In this document: piece by piece, positions 7,464 through 16,749 of the stretch
Position numbering within the stretch: position 1 is the stretch's first letter
Layout of the letters: the number at the start of each line of letters is the position of its first letter
From: JAGVPT01 sp049578505
Lineage (GTDB): Bacteria > Bacteroidota > Ignavibacteria > UBA10030 > UBA8401
Assembly: GCA_049578505.1 (NCBI GenBank)
Contig: JBAUMC010000024.1
Coordinates: forward strand, 23,871 to 87,870
Length of the DNA: 64,000 nucleotides
Direction: 5' to 3'
Program-made: the position numbers and the translations under genes
Notes under the pieces: generated by a model
Database searches by the model: none
Told to the model about the DNA's origin: nothing
The model's input: the letters and a program-made list of their open reading frames with translations, nothing else

Positions 7464-9671
7464 ATGAAGCGCGCAGTTCTTGTTTTTCTGTTTATTGTTT
7501 GTGCCGGGGCATTGTTTTCTCAAACCCAGCGTGACTGGGAAGAGAGGCTCCGTGCAATTCCGAAACCTGGCAATCTGCGGGAGTACATGAAAAAGCTCTC
7601 CGCTCGCCCGCACCACCTCGGATCGCCGTACGACAAAGAAAACGCAGAATGGATTCTTTCGAAGTTCAAAGAATGGGGACTCGATGCACACATTGAAACA
7701 TTTGACGTATTGTTTCCGACTCCAAAAGAACGCGCAGTCGAACTCGTCGCCCCGACCAAATTTGTCGCAAAGCTGCAAGAACCGGTAATTACTCAGGACC
7801 CGACATCAAATCAACAGGATGAACAACTTCCGACGTATAATGCTTATTCAATCGACGGCGACGTTACCGCACCGCTTGTCTATGTAAACTACGGCGTCCC
7901 GGATGATTACGAGAAACTCGACCGGATGGGAATTTCCGTAAAGGGGTGCATCGTGATTTCGCGCTACGGCGGAGCGTGGCGAGGCATCAAACCGAAGGTT
8001 GCAGCAGAACATGGTGCAATCGGCTGCATTATTTATTCCGACCCGTCCGGCGACGGCTATGCCCAGGGAGATGTTTTTCCGAAAGGTTCTTATCGTTCGG
8101 CGGATGGAGTCCAACGGGGAAGCGTAATGGACATGCCGGTGTATCCGGGGGACCCGCTTACTCCCGGAGTAGGCGCAACGCCCGGGGCAAAACGCCTCGC
8201 GCTGAAAGATGTTCAGGTGTTTACAAAAATTCCCGTTCTACCGATTTCCTACGCAGATGCTCAGCCGCTTCTCGCTGCATTGAGCGGACCGGTGGCGCCT
8301 GCCGAATGGCGCGGCGCACTTCCGATCACATACCATGTCGGTCCCGGCGATGCAGTGGTCCATCTTAAAGCGGAATTCAATTGGGATCAAAAAAAGATTT
8401 ATGATGTCATTGCAAAAATTCCCGGCTCTGATTTTCCCGACGAGTGGGTGATTCGGGGAAATCATCACGATGCATGGGTGAACGGAGCCGAGGACCCTAT
8501 CTCAGGACAAGTTTCTTTGCTGGAAGAAGCACGCTCGTTTGGAGAGCTTGTTAAGCAGGGCTGGAAACCGAAGAGGACGATTCTTTATTGTGCTTGGGAT
8601 GGGGAGGAAGAAGGTCTGATCGGTTCGACTGAGTGGGTAGAAACACATGCCGACGAGCTTCAACAAAAAGGAGCCGTATACCTAAACTCTGATTCAAACG
8701 GACGAGGTTACCTTTATGCGGAAGGGTCGCACTCGCTGGAGAAATTCATCAATGCCGTGATGCGCGACATCAACGACCCTGAAAAAAACATTTCCGTCTG
8801 GAAACGTTCCTACCTGGCACAAATCGCCCATGCCCGCACGGCGGATGACCGCAGGGAAATCAGGCAACGCGCGGATTTGAAAATAGGCGCCCTCGGCTCG
8901 GGTTCCGATTACAGTGCATTTCTTGACCACGCCGGCATTGCCTCGCTCAATCTCGGTTTTGGAGGTGAGGACGGAGGGGGGTCTTACCATTCGGTCTACG
9001 ACGATTTTTATTACTATACCCATTTTTCCGATACAGGCTTTGTGTACGGTCGCGCGCTCGCACAGACCGCTGGCACCGCTGTCATCCGCCTGGCGGATGC
9101 AGACCTTCTCCCGTTCGGTTTTACAAATTTCTCCGAGACGATGAGAAGGTATTTGGATGAGCTGCAAAAACTTGCCAAAGGTAAACAGGACGACATTCGT
9201 GAACGCAATAAGGAAATTGAAGAAGGGGTTTTTACGGCGACAGCCGATCCTGAGTTAAAATCGGTGCCTCCCTTAACAGAGGAACTTCCGCCCTATTTAA
9301 ATTTTTCCCCGTTGCAGAATGCGGTCGATTCATTGACCCGATGTGCCGAGAAGTACGACAACGCGGCGATGAATATCAAACGAGCGAAACCGACATCCTT
9401 CGAGACCGTGAATGAAAAACTTATCCAAACCGAACGGAAGCTTACAACGGCAAATGGATTGCCCGGGAGGCCGTGGTATAGGCATCAGATTTATGCGCCC
9501 GGATTTTATACGGGATACGGCGTTAAAACAATCCCCGCCGTCCGCGAAGCCATTGAACAGAAACAGTGGAAAAGCGCAGACGAGCAGATCGTTAAAGTCG
9601 CTGAAGTGATTGAGAGCGAAGCGGCCTTGATCGATTCCGCGGCGGCGGAATTAGAAAAAATATCCGAATGA
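7464..9671 (+). CDS. Secreted M28 zinc carboxypeptidase of the glutamate carboxypeptidase II/NAALADase type
   Basis: A 735-residue metallopeptidase with an N-terminal signal peptide (residues 1-20, ending ALFSQ), so exported. A strong Shine-Dalgarno (AGGAGGAAGG) precedes the ATG. Domains in order: peptidase part with an inserted PA domain (about 125-290), the M28 catalytic core, and a transferrin-receptor-like dimerisation domain at the C-terminus (RHQIYAPGFYTGYG). By comparison with human GCPII the two-zinc ligands and catalytic base are present: H334 in GNHHDAW, D344 in GAEDP, E381/E382 in WDGEEEG, D410 in NSDS, and the His of YHSVYDD. It should release C-terminal amino acids, typically acidic ones, from peptides. 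The stop overlaps the next start (ATGA), and that gene encodes another probable peptide-processing enzyme, suggesting peptide scavenging. Confidence 0.94.
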   Translation: MKRAVLVFLFIVCAGALFSQTQRDWEERLRAIPKPGNLREYMKKLSARPHHLGSPYDKENAEWILSKFKEWGLDAHIETFDVLFPTPKERAVELVAPTKFVAKLQEPVITQDPTSNQQDEQLPTYNAYSIDGDVTAPLVYVNYGVPDDYEKLDRMGISVKGCIVISRYGGAWRGIKPKVAAEHGAIGCIIYSDPSGDGYAQGDVFPKGSYRSADGVQRGSVMDMPVYPGDPLTPGVGATPGAKRLALKDVQVFTKIPVLPISYADAQPLLAALSGPVAPAEWRGALPITYHVGPGDAVVHLKAEFNWDQKKIYDVIAKIPGSDFPDEWVIRGNHHDAWVNGAEDPISGQVSLLEEARSFGELVKQGWKPKRTILYCAWDGEEEGLIGSTEWVETHADELQQKGAVYLNSDSNGRGYLYAEGSHSLEKFINAVMRDINDPEKNISVWKRSYLAQIAHARTADDRREIRQRADLKIGALGSGSDYSAFLDHAGIASLNLGFGGEDGGGSYHSVYDDFYYYTHFSDTGFVYGRALAQTAGTAVIRLADADLLPFGFTNFSETMRRYLDELQKLAKGKQDDIRERNKEIEEGVFTATADPELKSVPPLTEELPPYLNFSPLQNAVDSLTRCAEKYDNAAMNIKRAKPTSFETVNEKLIQTERKLTTANGLPGRPWYRHQIYAPGFYTGYGVKTIPAVREAIEQKQWKSADEQIVKVAEVIESEAALIDSAAAELEKISE

Positions 9672-10996
9672 AAAATTTTCCCAACAATAGTTGTGCGATC
9701 GCACATAAAAGAGTATTGCTAATAACTCTTTTTGCGGCTGCCGTTTCCGCTGCCGCGTTTTCCCAACAACTGACCGCGATTAAATGCGGAAGGCTCATCG
9801 ACGGCCGGTCCGACAAGCCGATTGAAAACGCAGTGATTCTTGTCGAAGGAAATACAATCAAAAATGTCGGCAGAGGTATTCCTATCCCCGGAAATGCGAC
9901 CGTCATAGACCTTTCGCATGAAACCGTACTTCCCGGACTTATCGATGCGCACACCCATGTGTTGCTGCAAGGAGACATCACGGAAGAAGATTACGCGGAC
10001 CAGATTTTGAAGGAGTCGATTCCGTACCGGACTCTTCGAGCAACGGTATCGTGTAAGACGGCGCTCATGCACGGGTTTACAACGATCCGCGACCTCGAAA
10101 GCGAAGGAGCAATGTACGCCGACGTTGACTTGAAGAAAGCCATCGCCAAGGGCATCATTGACGGTCCCCGAATGTATGTCGCAACGCGGTCGATCAATAC
10201 GACCGGCCATTATCCGCTGCGCAACAGCGCGTATGCATGGGAGATCACGGTGCCGAAAGGTGTGCAGGAGGTCACTGGTGCCGACGAAGCGCGGCGCGCC
10301 GTGCGCGAACAAATTTCTTACGGAGCGGATTGGATAAAGATTTACGCAGACCGTGGCTACTATCGTCTGCCCGACGGAAGCTTTCGCGGCCTTCCGAATT
10401 TTTCTCAGGATGAGATCAACGCCATCGGCGACGAGGTGCGATTGGAGCATAAAAAATTTGCCGCCCATGCAGTGACGCGTGACGGCATCATCTATTCTAT
10501 CAATGCCGGGGCGAGTTCGATCGAGCACGGGTTTGGTATGGACGATGAGTGCATCGAACTGATGGCGGCGAAGGGTGTCTATTGGTGTCCGACAATCTAT
10601 GTGAATGTGTGGGTTGCGGAAGGAAGGGCCGCCGCGGGAAATCCGATCAACAAGGCATTTAACGATGTGCTGCCGGTTATATTCGCGAAGGCGATGAAGG
10701 CCGGGGTGAAGATTGTGTTCGGCACGGACGTAGGAGGGTTCGCGTGGTCGGAGAATGAAGCGAAAGAATTTTCTTATATGGTAAAATTCGGAATGACGCC
10801 GATGCAGGCAATTAAATCAGCAACGGTTACGGCTGCCAGCCTCCTCGACATGTCCGGCAAGCTTGGCGAAATTTCCCCCGGCGCGTTTGCCGATATCGTT
10901 GCAGTGAACGCCGACCCGCTCAAAGAAATTTCTTCCCTTGAAAAAATTTCGTTTGTCATGAAAGACGGAAAGGTGTACAAAAATAGCCCGCAATGA
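9668..10996 (+). CDS. Secreted metal-dependent amidohydrolase (Xaa-Pro dipeptidase/imidazolonepropionase-like)
   Basis: A 442-residue member of the amidohydrolase superfamily with a signal peptide (hydrophobic 15-32, cleavage near AAAFSQ). Metal-binding features are complete: HxH at 95-97 in DAHTHV, the probable carboxylated lysine in DWIKIYAD, histidines in AAHAV and SIEHG, and the aspartate in FGTDVGG. The N- and C-terminal strands form the usual composite beta-sandwich (IKCGRLIDG, GAFADIVAVNADP). Relatives hydrolyse Xaa-Pro or other dipeptides, but the substrate is not readable here. Its ATG overlaps the stop of the M28 peptidase by 4 bp and its stop overlaps the next gene by 4 bp, so it is the second gene of a tightly coupled operon. 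Confidence 0.9.
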   Translation: MKNFPNNSCAIAHKRVLLITLFAAAVSAAAFSQQLTAIKCGRLIDGRSDKPIENAVILVEGNTIKNVGRGIPIPGNATVIDLSHETVLPGLIDAHTHVLLQGDITEEDYADQILKESIPYRTLRATVSCKTALMHGFTTIRDLESEGAMYADVDLKKAIAKGIIDGPRMYVATRSINTTGHYPLRNSAYAWEITVPKGVQEVTGADEARRAVREQISYGADWIKIYADRGYYRLPDGSFRGLPNFSQDEINAIGDEVRLEHKKFAAHAVTRDGIIYSINAGASSIEHGFGMDDECIELMAAKGVYWCPTIYVNVWVAEGRAAAGNPINKAFNDVLPVIFAKAMKAGVKIVFGTDVGGFAWSENEAKEFSYMVKFGMTPMQAIKSATVTAASLLDMSGKLGEISPGAFADIVAVNADPLKEISSLEKISFVMKDGKVYKNSPQ

Positions 10997-11754
10997 TCCG
11001 CAAAAAAAAGGTCGTCGTTGTCCTCCCTGCATACAACGCGGAAAAAACGCTGGAAACCACGTACAATGAAATTCCATCCGACATTGTAGATGAAATCATA
11101 CTTGTGGACGACGCCAGCACAGACCGGACCGTCGCTGTAGCGAAAAAGCTGAATGTCCGCACGATCGTCCATTCGAAAAACCTTGGCTACGGCGGCAATC
11201 AAAAGACCTGTTACAAAGCAGCTCTAGAGCAGGGGGCCGACATCGTCGTGATGCTGCACCCCGACTATCAGTACACTCCGAAATTGATCTCAGCAATGGC
11301 GTATCTTCTGGAATCGGGTGAGTTCGACGTGGTCCTCGGCTCCCGGATCCTTGGAGGCAAAGCGCTGAGCGGGGGAATGCCATTGTACAAATACGTGAGC
11401 AATCGTTTTTTAACCCTTGCTCAAAATGTTCTGATGGGGGCGAAACTGTCGGAATACCATACCGGGTACAGGGCATTTACGCGGAATGTGCTGGACACAA
11501 TTCGGACAGAATCGAATTCGAACGATTTCGTTTTTGACAATGAGATGCTTTCCCAAATTCTCTATGCCGGTTTTCGGGTTGGAGAGATAACGTGTCCCGC
11601 AAAGTACTTTTCCGAAGCCTCTTCTATTAATTTCACGCGCAGTATAAAATACGGATTCGGCTGCCTGCGTACGGCCCTCCAATTCCGTCTTCAAAAAATG
11701 GGGATCGTCCACAGTGCCATCTTCGAAAAAAAACAACTGGATCACGGAACATGA
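10993..11754 (+). CDS. Family 2 glycosyltransferase (DPM1-like)
   Basis: A 253-residue soluble GT-A glycosyltransferase. It begins VVVVLPAYNAEKTLETT and carries the nucleotide-sugar motif ILVDDASTDRT, the NLGYGGNQK loop and the metal-site region MLHPDYQYTP. This is the pattern of dolichyl/polyprenyl-phosphate sugar synthases, which load a sugar from a nucleotide donor onto a lipid carrier. There is no C-terminal membrane segment. The gene overlaps its neighbours by 4 bp on each side. The next gene encodes a family 39 transferase that uses lipid-linked sugars, so the pair plausibly makes and then uses a polyprenyl-phosphate sugar. That functional link is inference from adjacency. Confidence 0.9.
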   Translation: MIRKKKVVVVLPAYNAEKTLETTYNEIPSDIVDEIILVDDASTDRTVAVAKKLNVRTIVHSKNLGYGGNQKTCYKAALEQGADIVVMLHPDYQYTPKLISAMAYLLESGEFDVVLGSRILGGKALSGGMPLYKYVSNRFLTLAQNVLMGAKLSEYHTGYRAFTRNVLDTIRTESNSNDFVFDNEMLSQILYAGFRVGEITCPAKYFSEASSINFTRSIKYGFGCLRTALQFRLQKMGIVHSAIFEKKQLDHGT

Positions 11755-13235
11755 CAGCAGCAGATCAATTGCCTGAAATGCGGAGACAAGGCGTTACGTT
11801 CGATTCGATGGTCTCGGATCCGAGGTGGCAGACCGTGTTGGTCATTTTTTTTGCAGTCACCGTCATGTTCTCCAAAATCGGCACCGAAGGGCTCGCGAAT
11901 TATGACGACTGCTTCTATGCGGAAAAAGCAAAGGAGGTGCTGCAAACCGGCAGCTGGATGACTCTCCACTATAACGGGAACCCTGCATTTGAAAATCCGC
12001 CGATGTATATCTGGTTGGTTGCCGTTGCGTACAAGATATTCGGAATCAACGAATACGCTGCGATATTCCCATCGGCGTTGATGGGAGTGATGACCGTCCT
12101 CCTCATTTATTTCGCCGCCCGCCGTTCCTACGGGCAATGGACAGGTTTTTTTGCCGCCATCATTCTCTCCACCACATTCATTTTCACCCGTTATGCCCGG
12201 CGGGCAATGTTCGATGTCACTCTATCTTTTTTTGTAACGGCAGCGTTGATTTCTCTCTGGCTTGCTTTGCATAAAGACGCCCGTTACTTTTTCTTATGGG
12301 GATGTTGCACAGCCGTTGCCGTCCTTATCAAAAGCGTTCTTGGACTTTTCCCGGCAGTAATTTCTGTTACATTTCTTCTTGCAACGGGCCATTGGAAAAA
12401 ACTCTTCAGCCTTACGTTCCTCGGCGGTTGCGCGATCATCGTTCTTCTTGGGTTTTCGTGGTACTTCCACGAGCTGATGATGTTTGGAAAAAGTTTTTAC
12501 AGCCTGCACTTTGGATGGCTCATCATCGAACGGGGATTTCAAAATGCGCCGGAACCATGGTACGCCCACTTGTCATACCTGAAGGATTTATTGGTGTACT
12601 ACTGGCCCTGGCTGCCGCTGTTTATCTATGGTTTTATTCGGGCGGTTCGCGGCGCGGTCAGGCGCGATGAACGGTCAATTCTCCTCGCGCTTTGGGTCCT
12701 CATCATTGTTGGGACGATGAGCGCGATGTCAAATCGAGTACTCTGGTACATCATGCCGATTTTTCCTGCGGCTGCAATAATGTGTGGAGAAAGCTTGACG
12801 GACCTCCTTTCAAATTCTGCTCGCCTCCGATTTGCAAAAGTGTGTTGGTTGCTGGCGATCGTTGTCGCGATTCTCATCAACGCGACCCCGTTGCAACTCG
12901 GCATGCACCGCGAGGTCGAGGTTAGGACAATTGCTCCGTACGTGAAGTACTATGGCAACGAAGGCGCAACGGTCATCGGTTATCGCCAGCCATTTTATGG
13001 ATTGAACAACGCCCTCCTTTTCTATTCAGACCATGCCGCAAACCCGATCGTGTCGACATGGAACGAAGTCGACGAAGCGTTTAAAAGCGAGAAAACGGTT
13101 TTGTGCGTGGTTAATTGTACAGACCTTAACGACTTGGCCGGACATATCGGCAATCTTTCAATTATCAAGCAATGCGCAGCTCTTGCATTGGTGGCAAACC
13201 GTCAGCTAAACACCAGCAAGGTTCCGACACTATGA
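11751..13235 (+). CDS. Membrane glycosyltransferase of the family 39/ArnT (GT-C) type
   Basis: A 494-residue multi-pass membrane protein. The first loop contains the acidic pair typical of GT39/ArnT enzymes (NYDDCFYAEKAKEVL, equivalent to DE..YA), followed by GNPAFENPPMYIWLVA and repeated hydrophobic segments such as AIILSTTFIFTRYARR and FLGGCAIIVLLGF. These enzymes transfer a sugar from a polyprenyl-phosphate carrier to protein or lipid A on the periplasmic side. The last 100 residues form a soluble tail. The start overlaps the GT2 gene by 4 bp. The acceptor is unknown; protein glycosylation of the exported hydrolases in the same operon is possible but unsupported beyond context. Confidence 0.87.
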   Translation: MTAADQLPEMRRQGVTFDSMVSDPRWQTVLVIFFAVTVMFSKIGTEGLANYDDCFYAEKAKEVLQTGSWMTLHYNGNPAFENPPMYIWLVAVAYKIFGINEYAAIFPSALMGVMTVLLIYFAARRSYGQWTGFFAAIILSTTFIFTRYARRAMFDVTLSFFVTAALISLWLALHKDARYFFLWGCCTAVAVLIKSVLGLFPAVISVTFLLATGHWKKLFSLTFLGGCAIIVLLGFSWYFHELMMFGKSFYSLHFGWLIIERGFQNAPEPWYAHLSYLKDLLVYYWPWLPLFIYGFIRAVRGAVRRDERSILLALWVLIIVGTMSAMSNRVLWYIMPIFPAAAIMCGESLTDLLSNSARLRFAKVCWLLAIVVAILINATPLQLGMHREVEVRTIAPYVKYYGNEGATVIGYRQPFYGLNNALLFYSDHAANPIVSTWNEVDEAFKSEKTVLCVVNCTDLNDLAGHIGNLSIIKQCAALALVANRQLNTSKVPTL

Positions 13236-13296
13236 TACCGTCACCGATATTCAAACACGAGTGAACGTAGCGGGAAATTATTACAGGATACATCCC

Positions 13297-13926
13297 ATGA
13301 CACATCCAAAGAAGAAAACTTTCGTTGCCGTTGCCGGAAACATTGGCTCCGGTAAATCGTCTCTCACGACCATGCTTGGAAAACATTTCAACTGGAAGCC
13401 GTACTTCGAATCAGTAGAAGACAACCCGTATCTCGCTGACTTTTACGGCGACATGAAACGGTGGTCGTTCCACCTGCAAATATATTTTCTCTCGCACCGT
13501 TTTGCCAACCACAAGCAGATCGTCGAATCGCCGGAGTCCGTTATTCAAGACCGCTCCATTTATGAAGACGCCGAAATTTTTGCACGAAACCTTCACGAAA
13601 TCGGCAATATGGACAAGCGCGATTACGAAAACTACGTCGCATTGTACCACGTGATGATAGAATATTTGCGTCCGCCGGATCTGATGATCTACCTCCGGGC
13701 CTCCGTCGATACTCTGAAAAAGCAGATCTCGAAAAGAGGAAGGTCGTACGAACAAAGCATCAAGCCGGAGTATTTGGAACAACTGAACCGGCATTACGAA
13801 TCGTGGATTACGGGCTACAAGCTCGGGCCCCTGCTTGTCGTCGAAAGCGACAATCTCGACTTTGTCCATAATGAAAGGGACTTTCATTACGTGGAAAATC
13901 TGGTGCGGGAGAGGCTAATGAAATGA
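13297..13926 (+). CDS. Deoxynucleoside kinase (dAdo/dGuo kinase family)
   Basis: About 209 residues from the ATG at 13297; the longer frame from GTG 13261 adds a non-conserved leader. It phosphorylates deoxynucleosides in the salvage pathway. The P-loop GNIGSGKS is at 14-21, the substrate-site glutamate lies in SVEDNPYLADFYGDM, the catalytic DRS motif in QDRSIYEDAEIFA, and the lid region is arginine-rich (KRGRSYEQ). Fold and length are those of bacterial dNKs related to thymidine kinase 2. It is 40 bp upstream of the helicase-like gene on the same strand. Specificity for purine or pyrimidine nucleosides cannot be decided by eye. Confidence 0.92.
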   Translation: MTHPKKKTFVAVAGNIGSGKSSLTTMLGKHFNWKPYFESVEDNPYLADFYGDMKRWSFHLQIYFLSHRFANHKQIVESPESVIQDRSIYEDAEIFARNLHEIGNMDKRDYENYVALYHVMIEYLRPPDLMIYLRASVDTLKKQISKRGRSYEQSIKPEYLEQLNRHYESWITGYKLGPLLVVESDNLDFVHNERDFHYVENLVRERLMK

Positions 13927-13966
13927 CCGAGAAATGTATCACCAGCGGCGTGGATGGTAAATTTAA

Positions 13967-16705
13967 GTGGAACCTATCAGCAACTATATAACACAGATCC
14001 AACAGGCGCTATCGGATGAAGTGAAGGGCCGGAGCATTTTTCCGAAAAAGTCGAGCCTGACCAACGGCATCAGGACTGCGGTTTCGGATGAAAGCGCAGT
14101 CTACCGCTTTGAAATTCCTGAAAATTTTCTCCTCGATCTGTCGCTCACTATTCAATGCACTCTTGGCACGAAACTTCAGTTTTCGTTTCCCGCCGTCATC
14201 GTCGAGGTGTATCATCAATTTGTGTTCTTGCTTGTTCCTTTTGATATGGGGGAAATAATCTCAGAGCTGGTGTGCGAATGGAATCCCTCTGAGGCCGTTG
14301 AGCGTCTTTCCGAATGTTGCGGGAGGATACGGCAAAAAGAGATTGTAACGCGGCTTGTTACCCGCGACTTTTCCGACAATGCCCGTCCGGCATTCAAAGA
14401 ACCTATCTTCCCCTCGACCTTTACGGAGTCTCAACGTGCCGCGGTCAGAAAATCGATGACGCGGAAAATTTCGATCATTGTCGGCGAAAGAAAAAGGGGA
14501 AAAACAGGAGTCGCATCCTCATTGCTGCTGAACGTTTTGAGAGAGGGAAAACGGGTCTTGTATCTGACCCCTTCGTCGGGTGGCTTGCACGATTGCATGG
14601 AGGAACTCGTATCGCTGAATCCGGTTGTTGCGGCAGAGTCTGTAGCGGTGATCGATTCCGGAATTTGCTTGCTCTCTCCTTTGCCAATGCCGCTATATGG
14701 GATGGAGGGAAGCGGCGGCGGCGTGCATCGCGAAGGTTTAAAAAAGCTTGCAAAAATCATTGCCGCCGAACATGAGTATGAACGTGTTGACGCGCTGTCG
14801 AAGAAGCGGGAAGAAAAACATCGACAGATAGAAGAGACATCTGCAGAAGTGGAAGAAATTAAGACCGAGCTGCAAAGACTGCAGAATGCATCGATGCTCG
14901 AACGGATGAAACAGGGGATTAACAAAACGAACGTTGAATCCACTCATGTTCAGCTTCAAGACAAACTTGCTCTTGTCGAGCGCCTTAAACAACACGCCTC
15001 AGCCCTGCTAAAAGAGGAGTACAAAAGGGAAACGCAGCTCCCCGTTTCGTTGAAAGAAAAAAAAGAACTCGATAAACTCGTCTCCACGCAGGTATTGCTT
15101 GAACCGTCTTTTCCTTCTACTATTACGGCGGTGCGTTGTATCGCGATGACGGTCCATCAGGCGCTGAAAGTCGAACCGACGAAACTCGGGGAATTTGATG
15201 TTGTCTGCATCGACGATGCACATGCACTGAATCTCGCCGAGTTTTTTTGGTGTGCATCCCAGGCACAAGAGCAGTGCTTTATCCTTGCCGATATCACCGA
15301 ACAACCGCCGCAGTCGGTTTCTCAGCTCGGGTCCGCCCGGAAGTGGCTGCAAAAAAATTACTTCACTTTTTACCAGCAGGGCGAAAGCGATGAGCACCGT
15401 TTTACGACAGGATCGCTTCCCGAAAATACTGCAAGCGAATTGACAAATCCGGATCTCCCGCCGTCGCTGTTCGAATCATGCCTTGCCTCAGCTCTGTACC
15501 AGACGCCGGTTCCACCTGGAGCGAAGGGAAAAATATTTTTCATCAATACGGAAGATCAGCGCGCTGTTTCGGCACAATACCTGGGCAAAAAAAAGATTCT
15601 CCCGTTCAACGAGGCGAGTGCAAAACGCGTGGTCGAATGTGTAAAGCATGCTCTTGTCAATGGAACCACCGCACAATCGGATATTTTGATTGTTACACCT
15701 CCCAGCGGCCAGACGATGTATCTGCGCGAAGTGCTGAAGGCCTATCAAATGAGCGAAATTGAAATTGCATCGCTCGGATCTGTACGATTATGTACAAAAC
15801 GAACAGTGATTTTTGACACGACAGTTGCCGGACTTGATTTTACACTCCGTTCGCTCGACGATAAGAAATCGGGTGCCGTTCGCGTGGCGGATACGTTCAA
15901 CACTCTTCTATCGACGGTTCGGGAAGATCTGTACGTGATCGCAGATCTGTCGCATTTCAATACATGGTACAAAGATCGTTTCGTGGTCAGGTTGCTCGGG
16001 ATTTTCAAGAGCCGGTCAGAAAATGTGGGGAATATCCCTAACGGTGCGCGGCGATTCGATGAATTGTCCCCGGAGGTTCGAAAGGCGGTATTGTTCGCGA
16101 CAGCGGAAGAAAAACAATCATCGGACTATAAAACAAAGCTTGAACGGGCAAAACTATCGGTGGCGGATGCGGCGAAATCCGGGGCCCAGCAGTCCATTGC
16201 CCTGACCGACCGGAAACTGAGGAATGACATACGTTCCGTGATTCTCAGAGTGCTGGCAAAACGCGAGGTGATCAACGTTGTCGCACAATATCTTGAAGGG
16301 TTCCCGTTGTACAAAACCACCCTTGAAACGGTGAGGTATTCGTCCATCTTGCCGGAACTGGATTGCGAAAATGAAAATGATTTTAAGAGCGTAATGGATA
16401 TGTGGAATGTGTTGATCTATGAAACATCGAGCGCACAGAAGATCGATCACCCGTTGGCATCAAAAGCCAAAGTGGACGCAAAAATTTCAAGCGACCTGCA
16501 GGACATTTACACGTACTACCACTCCGACCTTGAAGTAGTCGTGGAGGTGGGAAAGCACAAGCTCGCTCAAAGTATCCAAAAAATTTTCAACGACTGTATC
16601 GGGAAAAAGCCGGTTACCCCAACCGACTGGATGAACGCCTACTTTGTTTTTTTGGGGCGGATGGAAAAATATCTCGATACGGTAAACGGCCAGGTCAGGA
16701 TGTAA
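13967..16705 (+). CDS. Divergent superfamily 1 (Upf1/DNA2-like) helicase-related ATPase
   Basis: A 912-residue protein starting at GTG 13967; no other in-frame start lies near. Residues 148-164 (FPSTFTESQRAAVRKSM) resemble the SF1 Q motif. The Walker A is GERKRGKT at 173-180 and the Walker B VVCIDDAH at about 412-419, with DD instead of DE. A charged coiled coil (about 265-355) is inserted between them. Motif III reads ILADITEQPPQS instead of the usual GDxxQLPP. Near the C-terminal RecA-like domain VADTFNTLLSTVREDLYVIADLSHF aligns with motif VI (VALTRA...IIGD), but the arginine-finger TRA triplet is lost. The last 200 residues are unrecognised. It may be a translocase or a non-helicase ATPase acting on nucleic acid; function unknown. 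It is preceded by the nucleoside kinase gene and convergent with ctpA. Confidence 0.72.
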   Translation: MEPISNYITQIQQALSDEVKGRSIFPKKSSLTNGIRTAVSDESAVYRFEIPENFLLDLSLTIQCTLGTKLQFSFPAVIVEVYHQFVFLLVPFDMGEIISELVCEWNPSEAVERLSECCGRIRQKEIVTRLVTRDFSDNARPAFKEPIFPSTFTESQRAAVRKSMTRKISIIVGERKRGKTGVASSLLLNVLREGKRVLYLTPSSGGLHDCMEELVSLNPVVAAESVAVIDSGICLLSPLPMPLYGMEGSGGGVHREGLKKLAKIIAAEHEYERVDALSKKREEKHRQIEETSAEVEEIKTELQRLQNASMLERMKQGINKTNVESTHVQLQDKLALVERLKQHASALLKEEYKRETQLPVSLKEKKELDKLVSTQVLLEPSFPSTITAVRCIAMTVHQALKVEPTKLGEFDVVCIDDAHALNLAEFFWCASQAQEQCFILADITEQPPQSVSQLGSARKWLQKNYFTFYQQGESDEHRFTTGSLPENTASELTNPDLPPSLFESCLASALYQTPVPPGAKGKIFFINTEDQRAVSAQYLGKKKILPFNEASAKRVVECVKHALVNGTTAQSDILIVTPPSGQTMYLREVLKAYQMSEIEIASLGSVRLCTKRTVIFDTTVAGLDFTLRSLDDKKSGAVRVADTFNTLLSTVREDLYVIADLSHFNTWYKDRFVVRLLGIFKSRSENVGNIPNGARRFDELSPEVRKAVLFATAEEKQSSDYKTKLERAKLSVADAAKSGAQQSIALTDRKLRNDIRSVILRVLAKREVINVVAQYLEGFPLYKTTLETVRYSSILPELDCENENDFKSVMDMWNVLIYETSSAQKIDHPLASKAKVDAKISSDLQDIYTYYHSDLEVVVEVGKHKLAQSIQKIFNDCIGKKPVTPTDWMNAYFVFLGRMEKYLDTVNGQVRM

Positions 16706-16749
16706 GCCATCCGATTGCTTTAAGCAATAGGACAGCTGGATAGAAAACC

